Shown here piece by piece: positions 1-11,409 of a stretch of DNA of 64,000 bases. The stretch comes from Xylogone sp. PMI_703. Taxonomy: Eukaryota; Ascomycota; Leotiomycetes. The stretch lies in contig JAJTUQ010000006.1 in NCBI GenBank assembly GCA_021399445.1, positions 1,116,001 to 1,180,000 on the forward strand, given 5' to 3'. Both the position numbers and the translations under genes were made by a program. The notes under the pieces were generated by a model. The model searched no databases. It saw nothing but the letters and a program-made list of their open reading frames with translations, and was not told where the DNA came from. How positions within the stretch are numbered: the first letter of the stretch is position 1; every line of letters starts with the position of its first letter.

Positions 1-56
1 ACAAGACTATCGTGGTCTGCCGGCGTAATAATACAATGATAATTGTCAACTGCCAT

Positions 57-1019
57 TCATCCGGGTCTTATTCCAGTCTCTGTAGCGGCCGTGCCTAGCA
101 ACCCTCCCAGTGACAATACCTTCCACTCTCGGGCTACCAGACCAGCTAAAACAAGTCCCAGCTGCTCTGCAGAGTAGGACCGTCGATCATGTAGAATGAT
201 TATTCCTCCCGGTCTAGTCATGCTCAGAATATGTCGAGCGTTTAATCTAGGGAAGTGTATTTGTGGGTCATGGGAGTAAATAGAACCCAATACAATTGTA
301 TATCCTAAACTTTTTAGTCGTTTTACCATGGCAGCGTTGAAGAAGCCCGACCCCGGTCGAAAATACTTTAAAGAAACGACCGGATCCCCATCTTCGGAGT
401 TCAACAACTGCTTACTCGTGGCCCTTGGAATCAGCGCTTCCACCTCGTTGAGATGATGTTCCAAGGTTTCCAGTGGCAGCTTGAAAGATGCTTCATCAGC
501 CCAGTCATGGTTACCGATTTCGTGGCCCTCAGCAAGTATTCTTTCAAGAATACCCGGGTGTGCCTTAATCTGGCTGCCGATGACAAAGAACGTTGCTTTA
601 GCACCATGCTGCTGTAGCAAATCTAATATCTTCGCCGTCTCGCTCGATGGAGCGTCATCGATTGTAAGAGCCACGACTTTCTGAGCTGTTGGAACATGGA
701 ACAACACATCTGGATATTTCCACTGAAGGAAGTCAATAACAAGTGATGGGGGACTATAGATAATATATCCCAATATCAAAACGAGGACCAGCACTGATAA
801 GATGAGGGTGGCCATTATCAGCAGAGGACTCATTTTACGCCGTCGTCGAAGGTGGTCCCTGTAAGGCCGTTTGAAAATTGGGTTATCATGATATATCTGC
901 TCCTCGTCGTCTATCTTTTCATGGAGAACCAGAAAGGAGTAGCGTGAAATACACCACCGTAGGTAGATAAAGAACGGGTTAGTTCTCCGAGCGCGGCGAA
1001 GCAGGGGGATCAGTGGCAT
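57..1019 (-). CDS. NodB-type polysaccharide deacetylase-like, membrane-anchored
   Basis: Single exon of 320 residues from the first in-frame ATG at 1019; the frame stays open upstream to 1130 without another ATG. Residues ~63-88 form a hydrophobic segment preceded by an Arg-rich stretch, suggesting a type II membrane anchor with the catalytic domain outside the cytosol. The NodB fold is recognised by TIDDAPS (catalytic/metal Asp at ~121-122), ATFFVIG, GHEIGNHDW (His ~171), YFRPGSG and IIILHD. The family (carbohydrate esterase 4) removes acetyl groups from chitin or related N-acetylated polymers using a metal held by Asp-His-His. Here the usual second His, four residues after the first, reads Asp (GNHDWAD), so metal binding or activity may be altered. 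The substrate cannot be told from sequence. Family assignment is firm; activity is not. Confidence 0.85.
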   Translation of the reverse strand: MPLIPLLRRARRTNPFFIYLRWCISRYSFLVLHEKIDDEEQIYHDNPIFKRPYRDHLRRRRKMSPLLIMATLILSVLVLVLILGYIIYSPPSLVIDFLQWKYPDVLFHVPTAQKVVALTIDDAPSSETAKILDLLQQHGAKATFFVIGSQIKAHPGILERILAEGHEIGNHDWADEASFKLPLETLEHHLNEVEALIPRATSKQLLNSEDGDPVVSLKYFRPGSGFFNAAMVKRLKSLGYTIVLGSIYSHDPQIHFPRLNARHILSMTRPGGIIILHDRRSYSAEQLGLVLAGLVAREWKVLSLGGLLGTAATETGIRPG

Positions 1020-1475
1020 GCTACTAGGGCATCCAGATCGTCTGAAATAGGAAGCACTATCTTCGGTCGTTACTTCCTTTAGAGAGATGCGATGACTGGA
1101 ATTCAACAAACACTCCTTTATTTTCCACACAAGAGGTTCGCGACGAGGAGTTATTGATACGCGAGCCGAGCCGCTTTAAGCATCCTCACGTGCCTAGGCT
1201 TACACTCGTATATCGTATTCTCTTTATCAATACGAGTCTCCCAGTAGCATTTTTATAGAGCTAATAATGCAGTGCATACTCTGTAGAATCCCGACAATCG
1301 TTTTGATTTGAGAAAGGCAATTGCAGATAACCCTCGCTAGACAGCTGTATGAGTTTACTCTGGCAACACTCGTTTCAATGATTATCATAGAGCTTTCCCT
1401 ACACATATATGTACAATATTGATAATTAGAAAAAAGTGTATATCATAGCTCTCATAATATTACGCAAAACATAAG
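1020..1475. other. Intergenic spacer
   Basis: Contains the upstream region of the deacetylase gene and the 3' flank of the DUF3433 gene, both on the minus strand. It becomes AT-rich toward 1475. No further gene or repeat was seen. Confidence 0.6.
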
Positions 1476-3893
1476 TCATACCCATTGCTCATTCCTCATG
1501 ACAATCATATCAGAAACAGATTTCCTTGCTACGCGGTCGATCCCGAGCCATTTCTGACCGTGCCGCCCCTGGTGCACACCAAATATATACTGCACTTTGG
1601 TCGGCTTTGCAGCTGAGAGCCTCATGACCATATCCGCCCTTGATCTCAAAGAGCGAAAGGTTGCATCGTCAAGTATCCTACTACCGTACATGAAGCCGAT
1701 AATTTCCGCAAGACAATCTGCTCCATGCGGAAGATACATCTGCCGCCGATTTGGTATGAGAACAAGTAGACCAATAAGATATAGAATCAGAAGACTTATA
1801 AGGATGTAAAAGGAAGGCAGATTTGGAATCATCCGGACGGTATTGGCTGGAGTTGTGAGTGGGAACAGAAAACCCCCACCAAGTATCGGTAGTAGGATAA
1901 AAATGAATGAGAGAAGAGATAAGAATGCTACTCTATAGTGGCCAGCTCGTATCGCATTTAGAAAGCATTGGAAGTTGAATGATGCATGATAGTCTAGCAA
2001 AAGAGATCGCTCCGCCGGAGAACCATCTCGCTTGCCAAGTTCCGCCCAGGGCTGAAGTTTTCTCATAGCCATATCGAAGGTTTGGAAGGCTAAGAAAAGG
2101 ATCTGGCCCAGTAAAGACGGGACAAAGCTGTAAAGGAAGTTACCCGGTGAGAAGCCCGCAGAGTCTGGTCCCGCGGGCACCTGGGGACTGAAGCCGTTTC
2201 GAATAGCCGTAGAAGGCAAGAATGACACCACCAGTATAGCTATCAGCAGCACAGTGCCCGTAACCGCCCAAAGGACAACATAAGAGTCCTGGAGGTACCA
2301 TGGAATGTGACGAGATCGAATAGTACTGTCATATATATCATCCTTCTCATTAAAGGAGTGTAATGACTGACGGAGTCCTCCGGTTACTGGAAAGTTCTTC
2401 CGCCACCTCGTTGCATCACCCGTATGACGGTGGCTGGAGTATTGCTCCTTACCCATACAGTAGAAGACAGACAGAGAGCTATTTGAGGTATGCCAGTATC
2501 CTAGACGATCCTTCCGGGAGCCTAGGCGGTGTTTGATATCTTCTTTCCGTCCTAGCGTATCTGTCCCAGTGAAGTCCTCCAGGCAATTGCTCCGAGGGAG
2601 CAGGGCCATTATGTCTGCCAAGGAACGAGGGTCCCATCTCAGTCCTGTGCAGCTGCGAAAGAATATGGTTCCCACTGTAACTGTTGCTACAAAAATAAGA
2701 ATGTATATTGCGGTCAACGTCCATGCGACTGCTTGTACAGCCGTCCATCGCCAGACACCTTGCACATATATGACAGAAAACAGGCTACTCTGTAGGGGTA
2801 TTGTAAACACAGATAGCCAGAAGAAAGTATTACAGATTCCAAGAATCAGTGGCCCCTGCCATGGTGGCGCAAATAAACTTGAAGGATATAAGGTCTGGAA
2901 AATGGCGTTGGGCCTCGATCCAGCCATCATCATAAAAGGAGTGATCCTCCTAACCGCCGATAGAACGCACTGAATCCAAAAAAACAGAATTGCAGCAAGA
3001 ATTTGCGGTAACATTCCAAAAAGGAAGTATCGGCCTCCATATATGCCCGCGTACCATGCTAAAAGGCCACTATGGCGGGTGGAATAAATGGCGCAGAACA
3101 TTAATCCCGCCGTCATTAAAAGAGTCATAAGCGCTAACATAATCATTGATAAAGGTCGTAAGATTGTGGGTATAAACGCAAGGTCATGATATCGTGCAGT
3201 GTTGAACTTAGGCTCAACGGGTATAAATTTTGGTTTGTGTCGTAAGTCTTCATTCGAGGCTTGATTGGAGCCAGATCCGTTTGAGGAAGGAGGGGACAAG
3301 GGGGCCGTAGCATTGAAGTTGAATAGTTTTGTGTTCTCGGAAGTATTCTGGTTTTGCCTCGCAGCTTCTAACTGTGGTTGAGTTGGCGCGGGATATCGCA
3401 GCACCACGTTAGGAATTATCCGCTCGGCTGGATACGAATCTGTGCTTGATCCTGTCCCTGGTCTATGAAGCTTTCGAACCTCTTCATCTCGTGTCAGCTG
3501 GTCAATAGCAAAGCGAATGTACGGCGTGTCGTCTGTGTTCGGGGTGGGCGGTCCAGAATCCATGTCAAGAGATTCGTCGCTCGCCGCGGCTTGGGTGTAG
3601 TTATTCTTGATTACCCGTTTATCAAGCTCTTCATCTAGGAGTAGGTTTGATTGGTATGCATATCTGTTAACACCAGCCGTTCGTTCTGCCGAGCTCGCAA
3701 CTAGCGGGCCATTCCCTCGATTACTATGAGGAGTTTGGGTTCGAGATGAGGGCGTCGCCCAGGGCACAACAGTTGTGGGATTGGAAAACCTGGATGTATC
3801 TGCTGAACAGAGCTCTCCATTAAGCTGTGCAGCAGTTGCGTTCGCTGATGATTTGTTTTGAAAAGCTGGCAGGTTGTCTAGAACGTTCTCCAT
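1476..3893 (-). CDS. DUF3433 multi-pass membrane protein
   Basis: One uninterrupted exon of 805 residues starting at ATG 3893. The first ~245 residues are hydrophilic, rich in Ser, Asn, Thr and Pro, and likely disordered and cytosolic. Two similar membrane blocks follow. The first begins near AFIPTILRPLSMIMLALM (~residue 240) and has five or six hydrophobic spans. The second begins after a polar linker near IPWYLQDSYVVLWAVTG (~residue 535) and has a comparable number. The tandem block layout and the 'LRPLS...' entry to the first span match the fungal DUF3433 family, whose biochemical role is unknown. It is transcribed divergently from the leucine-rich-repeat gene across a 1.4-kb spacer. No frameshift or degeneration is visible. 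Confidence 0.8.
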   Translation of the reverse strand: MENVLDNLPAFQNKSSANATAAQLNGELCSADTSRFSNPTTVVPWATPSSRTQTPHSNRGNGPLVASSAERTAGVNRYAYQSNLLLDEELDKRVIKNNYTQAAASDESLDMDSGPPTPNTDDTPYIRFAIDQLTRDEEVRKLHRPGTGSSTDSYPAERIIPNVVLRYPAPTQPQLEAARQNQNTSENTKLFNFNATAPLSPPSSNGSGSNQASNEDLRHKPKFIPVEPKFNTARYHDLAFIPTILRPLSMIMLALMTLLMTAGLMFCAIYSTRHSGLLAWYAGIYGGRYFLFGMLPQILAAILFFWIQCVLSAVRRITPFMMMAGSRPNAIFQTLYPSSLFAPPWQGPLILGICNTFFWLSVFTIPLQSSLFSVIYVQGVWRWTAVQAVAWTLTAIYILIFVATVTVGTIFFRSCTGLRWDPRSLADIMALLPRSNCLEDFTGTDTLGRKEDIKHRLGSRKDRLGYWHTSNSSLSVFYCMGKEQYSSHRHTGDATRWRKNFPVTGGLRQSLHSFNEKDDIYDSTIRSRHIPWYLQDSYVVLWAVTGTVLLIAILVVSFLPSTAIRNGFSPQVPAGPDSAGFSPGNFLYSFVPSLLGQILFLAFQTFDMAMRKLQPWAELGKRDGSPAERSLLLDYHASFNFQCFLNAIRAGHYRVAFLSLLSFIFILLPILGGGFLFPLTTPANTVRMIPNLPSFYILISLLILYLIGLLVLIPNRRQMYLPHGADCLAEIIGFMYGSRILDDATFRSLRSRADMVMRLSAAKPTKVQYIFGVHQGRHGQKWLGIDRVARKSVSDMIVMRNEQWV

Positions 3894-5338
3894 GAATCAG
3901 AAACTAACACTCTAGGGCTGCATTAGATGGACATGATGCTTACGATTGATTTGATGGTTCAGTGGTCTCTCTATATTCATTCTGATAGCTAAGTCCGCCA
4001 ATAACTCATGCAGAACAGCGAAGAATGCATTACCAAGGACGTTAGAGGCTTATAACGGTGTGATGAGTGGCTAGGAGTGACGGGTGAGAAAAAGGAGGCT
4101 GGGAATGAAGCACATATGCAGATGGCTGGAACGCCAACAGTATCGCAGCAAAGATAAAATGAACACCACTCCGATCATGAGTCCCGTGCCATTCAGAATT
4201 ATCAAAGCAAACAACTCATACCAGCCATCCTGATTTGATCTGTTTTCTTGCGATAGAGCCTACATGATTGATGCGACCGTCTGTTTTGGACGGCGCCAAG
4301 CCAAAGGTACCCCGCTACTTGACTCTCAAGCTGCACGGTGCCCGTTGTCATCTGGGGACGCTTGCTTGACAGCTACAGGGCATGCACACGGCACGGTCCC
4401 GGTCACCATCTCTCCACACTGCATCTCAGTTCATTATTTATGAAGCTCTCGGTCATTAACTAATTTATTAGCTGTGCGTTTTCGCGTTTCTCGCGTCACG
4501 CCATAACGACCGGCACAAGATACCCATGATGAAGAACCGCTGCACTGGCTGACTGCCGGTACCTTTAGTCACTCGAACTTTCAAGACTTCATGCCATGCA
4601 TACACTCACTTTCTGAGCGCTTTACCAATGTAGAGAGACACAAGACAACCTCTTTGCACCAAAGTGCTGTAGCCTCCCGCGATAATTGAAACGATCCTGT
4701 ACCCTTCACACCGCCGAGAAAGATGTCATAGCTGCTACCAGGGTCGCAGCATCATCGTTGCAGCGCACTCCGGCAGATAGGAGAGGGACGGCAACTACCT
4801 CTTCTGTCTCGTCCCAGCGAGGCATCCACGGGCTCAGACCCATTCAAAATGGTGAAAGTGGTGATGTATTGTCGGGCTATGCACCATCGACTCGTCTTTT
4901 CACTATACAGTCGACAAGTACCTCAACGAACTCAGGGGCCAAAATACAGTAGAACACAGGGATCGCCTTGTTTGTTGAAGGCAATTACCCGACCTCCCCA
5001 TCAATTGCTCCTCTGCCCGCTCGTGCCGCTATCCAGCTTATCAGGCTCACAGTGCGCTAGGACATGAAGGCGGCATGGGCAGGCTAAGCTGCTGCACGCA
5101 TGCACGCACGGCCCGGCACTCGCGGCGCGTTCAGTTGCCAGCCGAGGGAGCTCGCTGAGGCGGGGCGCGTGTCTACGGGTACTAGCCCATACTAACGCAC
5201 ACCAGGAGCCCCTTCGAAATTCAATAAGTCACAGCAGTTTGCAGAGTATCTTCAGCACTTCTGGCAAATCTCCTGGTTCTGGGCCATGTAATAATAACCC
5301 TCTGGCAAGAAACAACAGTACCGTACTCTAAGGCCCAA
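3894..5338. promoter_or_regulatory. Long divergent intergenic region
   Basis: Separates the DUF3433 gene (minus) from the LRR gene (plus), so it should hold both promoters. The part from about 5040 to 5210 is strikingly GC-rich with GCACG/GGCGCG runs, unlike the AT-rich flanks. Short ORFs here show no family resemblance and look like chance. No recognisable repeat or RNA gene. Confidence 0.5.
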
Positions 5339-6944
5339 ATGTCCGAAGAACCAACGCTTCCGAGGTTGACGTGGAGGCCAAACAGACCTGCGCGTAGTGC
5401 TTCACCTCGCAAACGCGTCCGTCTAAGCAGCCCAATTGTCTCTAGTGATCCTGTTTTCTCTAGTGAGGATGATCCATCAGTAGATAATTACAGTCAGGAA
5501 CGCCGGAAGAGGAAATATAGAGGTCCGTGGTACCGACCACAGGTAACATCAGATCCTCCGGATCAAGAATTCGACCAAGACCATCCCATCGCAGAGAAGA
5601 AAGGCAAACGAACACTAGAGAGGCAGTTTGACAGTGGTGTTTGGCTTGGGAGTGATCTCACAGATAACGAGGAGGCTGTAGATGGCCTGGGCCCAGTCAC
5701 TGGCTTCTTGAATTCCCGGTTTCACACGGGAAATGTTGGCCACCCAAGAGTAAGCCGCCATCAATCACCAACTCCAGAGGAAGCTGCGCAGAAGCAGATT
5801 GAATCATGCTTGGAGACAGGAACTGAGACTATAGATCTATCGTATGTTCTACTCGCACTCAACCAATCAAAGCTAATATGGCTCTCCCAGATCTCTCTCA
5901 CTCACAACCATCTCAAATACGACCATCCGCCCATTAGCCTCATTTGCGTGTATTCCCCGCGTCTCATCAATCAATGAAGGGGTCTTCTCCCCTCTGGTTC
6001 CGCATTTAAAGATATTTCTCTCATCAAACTTCCTCACTAGTCTTCCAGGGGAGCTCTTTAGTCTGGATCGACTTTCAGTTCTAAGTCTGCGCGGGAATCA
6101 GCTGCACGAGTTACCGCCTGCCATCGGAAACCTACGCAATCTCACAGAATTGAATATCTCCCAAAACTCCTTGCGCCATCTTCCATATGAGATCCTCGGC
6201 CTCTTTGCCGAAAAGAGCCAGTTACGAAGTTTTCAAATTCATCCTAACCCTTTTATCGCTCCAGAAGCATCCCATGCTGAGAACAGCAATCACGATGAAG
6301 ATGTGCAAACAGTTGGAAGACATCTGCCAGGAATCAGAGGGCTAGGACCATGGCATCCACAATGGCACCTTGAATTCAAAGGCCGGTCAGAGACCAGGTA
6401 CCTTTCAATCGAAGGAGATCTCTGTAAGGGACCCGTATTTCCCCATGATGAGCTCGAGAGCGGGTATGCAGAGTTAAGCTCTACAAACCTCGCCAACCCT
6501 ATTTCTCAGAATACGATGGACTCTGTACCTTTTGTTAGCAACCTCGACCTTCCTCCGTCGCAAGATAACTATTTATCACGCGCCCCTTCACTACTTGAGG
6601 CTTCCCTGATTGCGTGCGCAAAGAGCCAGCAACTCCCATACCTACCTAATCTTCTACCTGATGAGAGCCCCGAGAAATTGCGCTCCTTACTTTTGAGGGC
6701 ATCTTTACTAAAATCGAGTGGGGGTAGCAAATGCACGATATGCGGTCGCAATTTTATCATACCCAGGACCGAATGGATAGAATGGTGGGGGATCACAAGA
6801 TTAGCTGCGGATAGTAAACCAGCTACCGCACTGAGACAGATAGAAAATACCCGGGATGCTATCGAAAGCACAGTTCCTTTGATTAGAAGAGGCTGCAGTT
6901 GGCTATGTGGTCCCGAAGATTTGGTTGCTTACGGGAAGAAATGA
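5339..6944 (+). CDS. Leucine-rich-repeat protein with C-terminal CxxC motif
   Basis: Two exons, 5339-5841 and 5891-6944, separated by a 49-bp intron with GTATGT donor, GCTAAT branch site and CAG acceptor; the spliced frame codes for 518 residues. The intron removes a stop that otherwise splits the gene. Residues 1-~165 are basic and acidic low complexity with Arg/Lys patches typical of nuclear proteins. About three leucine-rich repeats follow at ~205-275 (SLPGELFSLDRLSVLSL, HELPPAIGNLRNLTELNIS, LRHLPYEIL), probably a protein-binding surface. Near the C-terminus CTIC (~449-452) precedes an aromatic EWIEWW patch, which could be a small metal site or fold-back element. I recognise the LRR module but not a specific orthologue; the function is unknown. 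It is convergent with the aldo/keto reductase gene. Confidence 0.78.
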
Positions 6945-7239
6945 GAGAGAAGGGAGCATGACAATGGGCTACACAAGAACCCAGATGTATTTTCCGGAAC
7001 TATACGAAGTTCGATAGGGACTATTTAAGTAACAGTCCATAGCTACATCACATATCTACCCAAGGCAGCTCGCTAACCATTTTGGGACTTGCATCATCAA
7101 AACTTCCTTCATTTTTGTACAATAACCGTTTGCCGATGCATCAGTTCCCTCGAAGACCATTCATATTCAGGACTCTAACAAGGACCATCAAGCTATTGAT
7201 ATGTTTCATATGGATCCCCACTTCAAGAACGACCTCCCT

Positions 7240-8558
7240 CTATCTGCCTAGTCCAATTGCCTGATAGGATGTTAGAAAAAAGAGCACGGGGACAACCTAC
7301 TGTCATAACATACCTTGGGCTCACCAACGCCAACAAACGCACAACCCACGCTCACAAATGTAGCAGGGTGTTCCGCTGAAATCTGCTTACTAGGGTTTCC
7401 AGAAAGTAGACTATGCGGATACCCCAGATCAAATGGAACAGCTGATTCAATCTCCTGCATGTCCTCCTCTGATAGATCGACGTCTAAAGCATCAATGGAA
7501 GTCCGCAAATACTCTACTTTTCTTCCACCCAATATTGGAAACACGTACGGGGCCTTCAAGAAGTTAGTAGGAACTGCATCTAAACAGCAGTCAAGCAGAC
7601 ACGATACCTTCAGCATAACATACCGAAATGCCACACTACTAGGTGATATTCCTCGTCTCGTCGCAATCTTCTCCAATGCGCAAAAAGCGTTCTCGAACTT
7701 GTCATCAGAGGCTGTCCCCAAGCGTTCGCCTGCAAATGTTCGACCACCCGGCTCCTCACGCTGAGCACCAGTTTTAAACTTCCCTCCGCCTAAAGCACTC
7801 CATACCGTGATGCCCATACCTTCGTCGCGACACATTGGTAAAATATCTCGCTCGATTTCTCGTTCAGCCGCATTCCACCGACCCTCGTATACCACAAATG
7901 GAGTCAACCCATGCATACGGGCATATGCATTTGCTTTGGTCACTACCCAAGCTGGCCAGTTAGATACACCCAGATAAAGGACCTGGCCGGTACGAACAAC
8001 GTCATCAAGAGCTCTCATGAGCTCGGAGATCGACGTAGTTCCTTCCCAGGCGTGAACATACAGGATATCCACGTATTTAGTACGGAGTCTCCTCAAGCTT
8101 TCCTCGAGTGATAGCCGCAAGCTCTTCTTGTTGTTTCCACCATAATTAGATAGAATTGTCCCTTCTGGCTCAGTCATTGGTAACTTCAGAGGCTGGGAAT
8201 ATTTTGTTGCTACGACCAGTTGGTCTCGCACCCCTCGCTCAGCCATCCATTCACCTAACCATTCCTCAGTCTGCCCGAGCATATACATATTGGCAGTATC
8301 AATGAAATTGCCACCAGCAGCATAAAACGTATCCATAATTGAGAAGGCCGTATCTTTACTACATTCACCCATCAACTCTTTCCTGGAGATATAGTGTCAG
8401 TATTTCAATATATACTTAGAGATCAAAGTGACGTACCACGAATCGCCGAAATTCATTGTTCCTAAGCAAATTGGGGAGACCTTGAGAGAAGCAGAGGGGC
8501 TGAGTAGCCTATGATAACCCAGTGCCGTCTTTGGCTTTTGCCCGGAGAAGTAAGACAT
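7240..8558 (-). CDS. Aldo/keto reductase, AKR9-like (aryl-alcohol/norsolorinic-acid reductase type)
   Basis: Four exons on the minus strand: 8437-8558, 7608-8382, 7314-7553 and 7240-7260. The three introns are 53-54 bp with GTACGT, GTATCG and GTATGT donors and CTAAC-like branch sites; the product is 385 residues. The N-terminal exon restores SPICLGTMNFGDSW, the family's opening strand. The NADPH-dependent catalytic tetrad is complete: Asp69 and Tyr74 (FIDTANMY), Lys101 (VVATKYS) and His151 (ILYVHAW). The 21-base last exon gives the EPKAIGLGR tail, matching the '-PKAI-' end of AKR9 enzymes. These enzymes reduce aromatic aldehydes or polyketide carbonyls in the cytosol and often lie in secondary-metabolite loci. 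It is divergent from the Zn2Cys6 factor, with a shared promoter containing CGG repeats. Confidence 0.88.
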
Positions 8559-9047
8559 GTCTAGCTAAGTGCTCGATAAGTATAAAAATAAGTGATTTTT
8601 CACCGCAGTAGTATAAAATGTAAAGTTCTTTAGCTTTATCTGATAATATTCTGACCACATGAGAATGTTGTTATTTTACAGGCAGCTCCCCCTCCTTTCA
8701 TATACGATTCCCAGATACATGGCCTACAAGCCTAAGTGCGGTTTCCAGCCGCATATTTCGAACCCAGTATCTCAGGACCATGTACATGAGATACAAAATC
8801 AACCGCATTTGGTCCGTCCTAAAAACTTGCCCAGACTCTACGCCAACATTCGCTTGTAGCCAGTCTTGAATATGGCGGACCAAAAGCGGACCAAAAGCGG
8901 ACCAAAAGCGGACCAAAAGCGGACCAAACGCGGACCAACCTCACCCAACATATCATCCTCAGAAATGTGGTGGATTTCAATGCAGCTGGTTATGGAAGTG
9001 TGGGGACAGTATCGATTAGTAGAAGGTATTAGAAATCAAAGGAATTA
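8559..9047. promoter_or_regulatory. Shared divergent promoter of reductase and Zn2Cys6 regulator
   Basis: The 489 bases between the two start codons contain the 11-bp CGG array (8875-8940) and one inverted copy of its core, TTTGGTCCG, at 8808-8816. The array lies about 110 bases upstream of the regulator's ATG. Control of either gene through it is an inference. Confidence 0.55.
8875..8940 (+). repeat. Six tandem 11-bp CGG-containing units
   Basis: Four exact copies of GCGGACCAAAA, then GCGGACCAAAC and GCGGACCAACC, directly head to tail. Each unit carries one CGG triplet, giving direct repeats of CGG spaced by 8 bases, close to one helical turn. Zn2Cys6 proteins characteristically contact CGG triplets, and the adjacent gene encodes one. 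Confidence 0.97.
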
Positions 9048-11409
9048 ATGAGAATGCGCAAGGGCACCAAAAGCTGCACGGAGTGTAAGTCATCTCAACC
9101 TGTCTACCCTAAGTACCTCCTCGTGTCAAAGACCCTTCCGGGAAACCGATATCGTGGTTCTCGGAATTGTCCTAGAGCACATTCACTATCCACTGAAGTC
9201 AAATCTCACATGGATTTTCTATTTACTCTTGGGGCTGGTCCAACTACTTCAATTAACTAAGTTTTGTCCACCTTGCAGGTCGCCGGAGGAAGATTCGTTG
9301 TATCTTCCCTAATGAAGATTGCAATGTTTGCTTGAGGTGCTCAAATAGAGGAATACAATGTATCGACCAAAGACTTGCTCGTGCTCAGAATGCTACAGGT
9401 GAGACGAAGACACTCCGTGAGCGTGTCGCCCGGTTAGAGACTCTCTTAGATATTGCTACAAAAGGATCTCAGAGTGTGAAGGATACCATAGTCGAGGATG
9501 GCATGAAAGTACTGGTACCAGACGACGTATCGGATGTTACTGGTCTCTCAGAGAACGAGGATACAGATATCAATTGTGGTATAGGAGATGCGCCCCTACT
9601 TTCTGCCCTAGGTGCAAATACGGTAAGAATCCTGATTATGTTTTAACCTCTGTGAGTCTGGGGAAGTGTTTCTCACGATAGTTCAGTTGTTAAAAACAAA
9701 CATAACCAATCCAACCTCTAATTCGAATGCCTTTCCATCCGGATACACAACACCTTCCAGTACTAGAACGCAAGTTGATATTTCCAATAGCTTCCAGCAG
9801 AATGTACCTCAACTACCAGGTCATAAGTCACAATATATCTGTGGCAAACTTCGGCGCGCGCTGCCAGATTATGATGAAATCATGAAAATATTTTCAGAAC
9901 GGGGCTCATGGTATCATCATTGGCGGCAGAAGACATTTGGAAATACGCAATCAACTGAAACTTTAAGTCAATTTGCCGCACGTGTTTATTGCAGTGATAG
10001 CCCAGAGGATCTAGGTCTACTGGTACTTGCCTATGCCAGGTCTATAACTACCCACCAGTCCAAGTACCTCGAAACTATTGAAAATCGAATAATTTCAGAT
10101 AATAGCTATGCCTCAACTATGAAAGGGATGGAATGCATAATACTGCAAGGAAAGTGCTATCTGGACATGGGGCGACCACGACGAGCTTGGATGATATACC
10201 GCCGTGGTCTTGCCCTCGCTCAATTACAGGTAGGAGGATATCTGCTTTACACTCATGGGAAGGTTAGGGGTGCTAAATAATTTCCCCTAGAATATGCATC
10301 GAAATTACTCCTCATCACCAGAACGTGAGTGTATATGGTGGAGTTTGTACCAGGGAGATCGGTTTGTGTCAATGCTATTGGGGTTACCATATTCCGTCAA
10401 TGATGCCCATTGCAATCTGGCTTGCGTGGAAGCCGCCGACGGCTCGCCGATTCTAGCATTCAAGTTCGTAGTTCGATGTGCAGTGGTGGGGGGGAAGCTA
10501 ATAGATCGAAATCAAGCTGTCATTGAGCCACCAATATCTGCGACTATGAGCATGGATGAGGAGATGGAGTCGATAGCCCAGACGATGCCTTCATCTTGGT
10601 GGCGCATACCTTCAACAATTGAAGCCGTAGAAGATGCGGACGGGTTGCTAAAAACGCTCCTCACGCAGGTGTATTTCTTTCATATCAGAATGTATCTGCA
10701 TCTACCACTTATGATAAAGACACCTTCCCATTCTCGGTATGAGCATGGCAAGAAAGTCTGCGTGGAATCTGCTCGGGAGTTGGTCAAGAGATACCATCTG
10801 CTACGGTCCGAAATCAACGGGGAGGATTTGTTCGATTGCAAAACTAACGACTTCGTCGGTTTCACAGCCTCAGTCATTCTTCTTCTTGGACTTGTTATCC
10901 ATAGTAGTGGGACTATAGCACCGCCAGGCCAATTTTCGGAGGATTGGCGGCTAATCAGAGAATCCAACGCAATTTTTAAGAAACTTGCGGGACCTGAAAG
11001 ACGTTGCAGGGTAGCAAAACAATGTCATCACGTATTAAACATTCTCATATCTACAGCCCAAGAGACGAACAGGGATCCCAATAATCCCCCTGAGCCACTT
11101 CAGCTATACATACCTTATTTCGGTTCAATATCAGTCACACGAAAGCTGAGGATGGATCAGACTTATAGTTACGACGAGCACCACACAAGCTCGGCCCTTA
11201 CAAGAGAAGAAGATGCATTGGTTGCATCGGGAGTCTTTGATATTGAGCAGGATCAGACGGTGGTTGGTGACCAAGAATGCACATTACCGTTCGAACTAAA
11301 CTGGTCTATCCAAAATCTCACGGCCAATTTCCTTGACGGAAATGAGAACGATGGCTGGTGGCAATTTATGCCAGATATGGATAGCGACTGGGGTTCTTTG
11401 TTGCAGTGA
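9048..11409 (+). CDS. Zn(II)2Cys6 fungal transcription factor
   Basis: Four exons: 9048-9084, 9279-9622, 9687-10229 and 10291-11409, with introns of 194, 64 and 61 bp; 680 residues. The start may be 9048 or 9054, as both ATGs are in frame. Splicing the first intron completes the binuclear cluster C-x2-C-x6-C-x9-C-x2-C-x6-C (KSCTECRRRKIRC... ending GIQC), followed by a short linker and a heptad-like dimerisation stretch (TLRERVARLETLLDIA). The middle region (ALPDYDEIMKIF, AWMIYRRGLALAQLQ, ECIWWSLYQGDRFVSMLLG) is the fungal-specific transcription factor domain. It should act in the nucleus on CGG-containing promoters. The divergent reductase and the CGG array next to it suggest a local or autoregulatory target. 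No truncation is visible. Confidence 0.9.

Noticed and set aside
2533..2973. 146-codon plus-strand ORF
   Set aside because: Antisense shadow of the DUF3433 coding sequence.
7082..7264. Short plus-strand ORF between the LRR gene and the reductase
   Set aside because: 60 codons, overlaps the reductase 3' end (last exon at 7240-7260), no homology signal.
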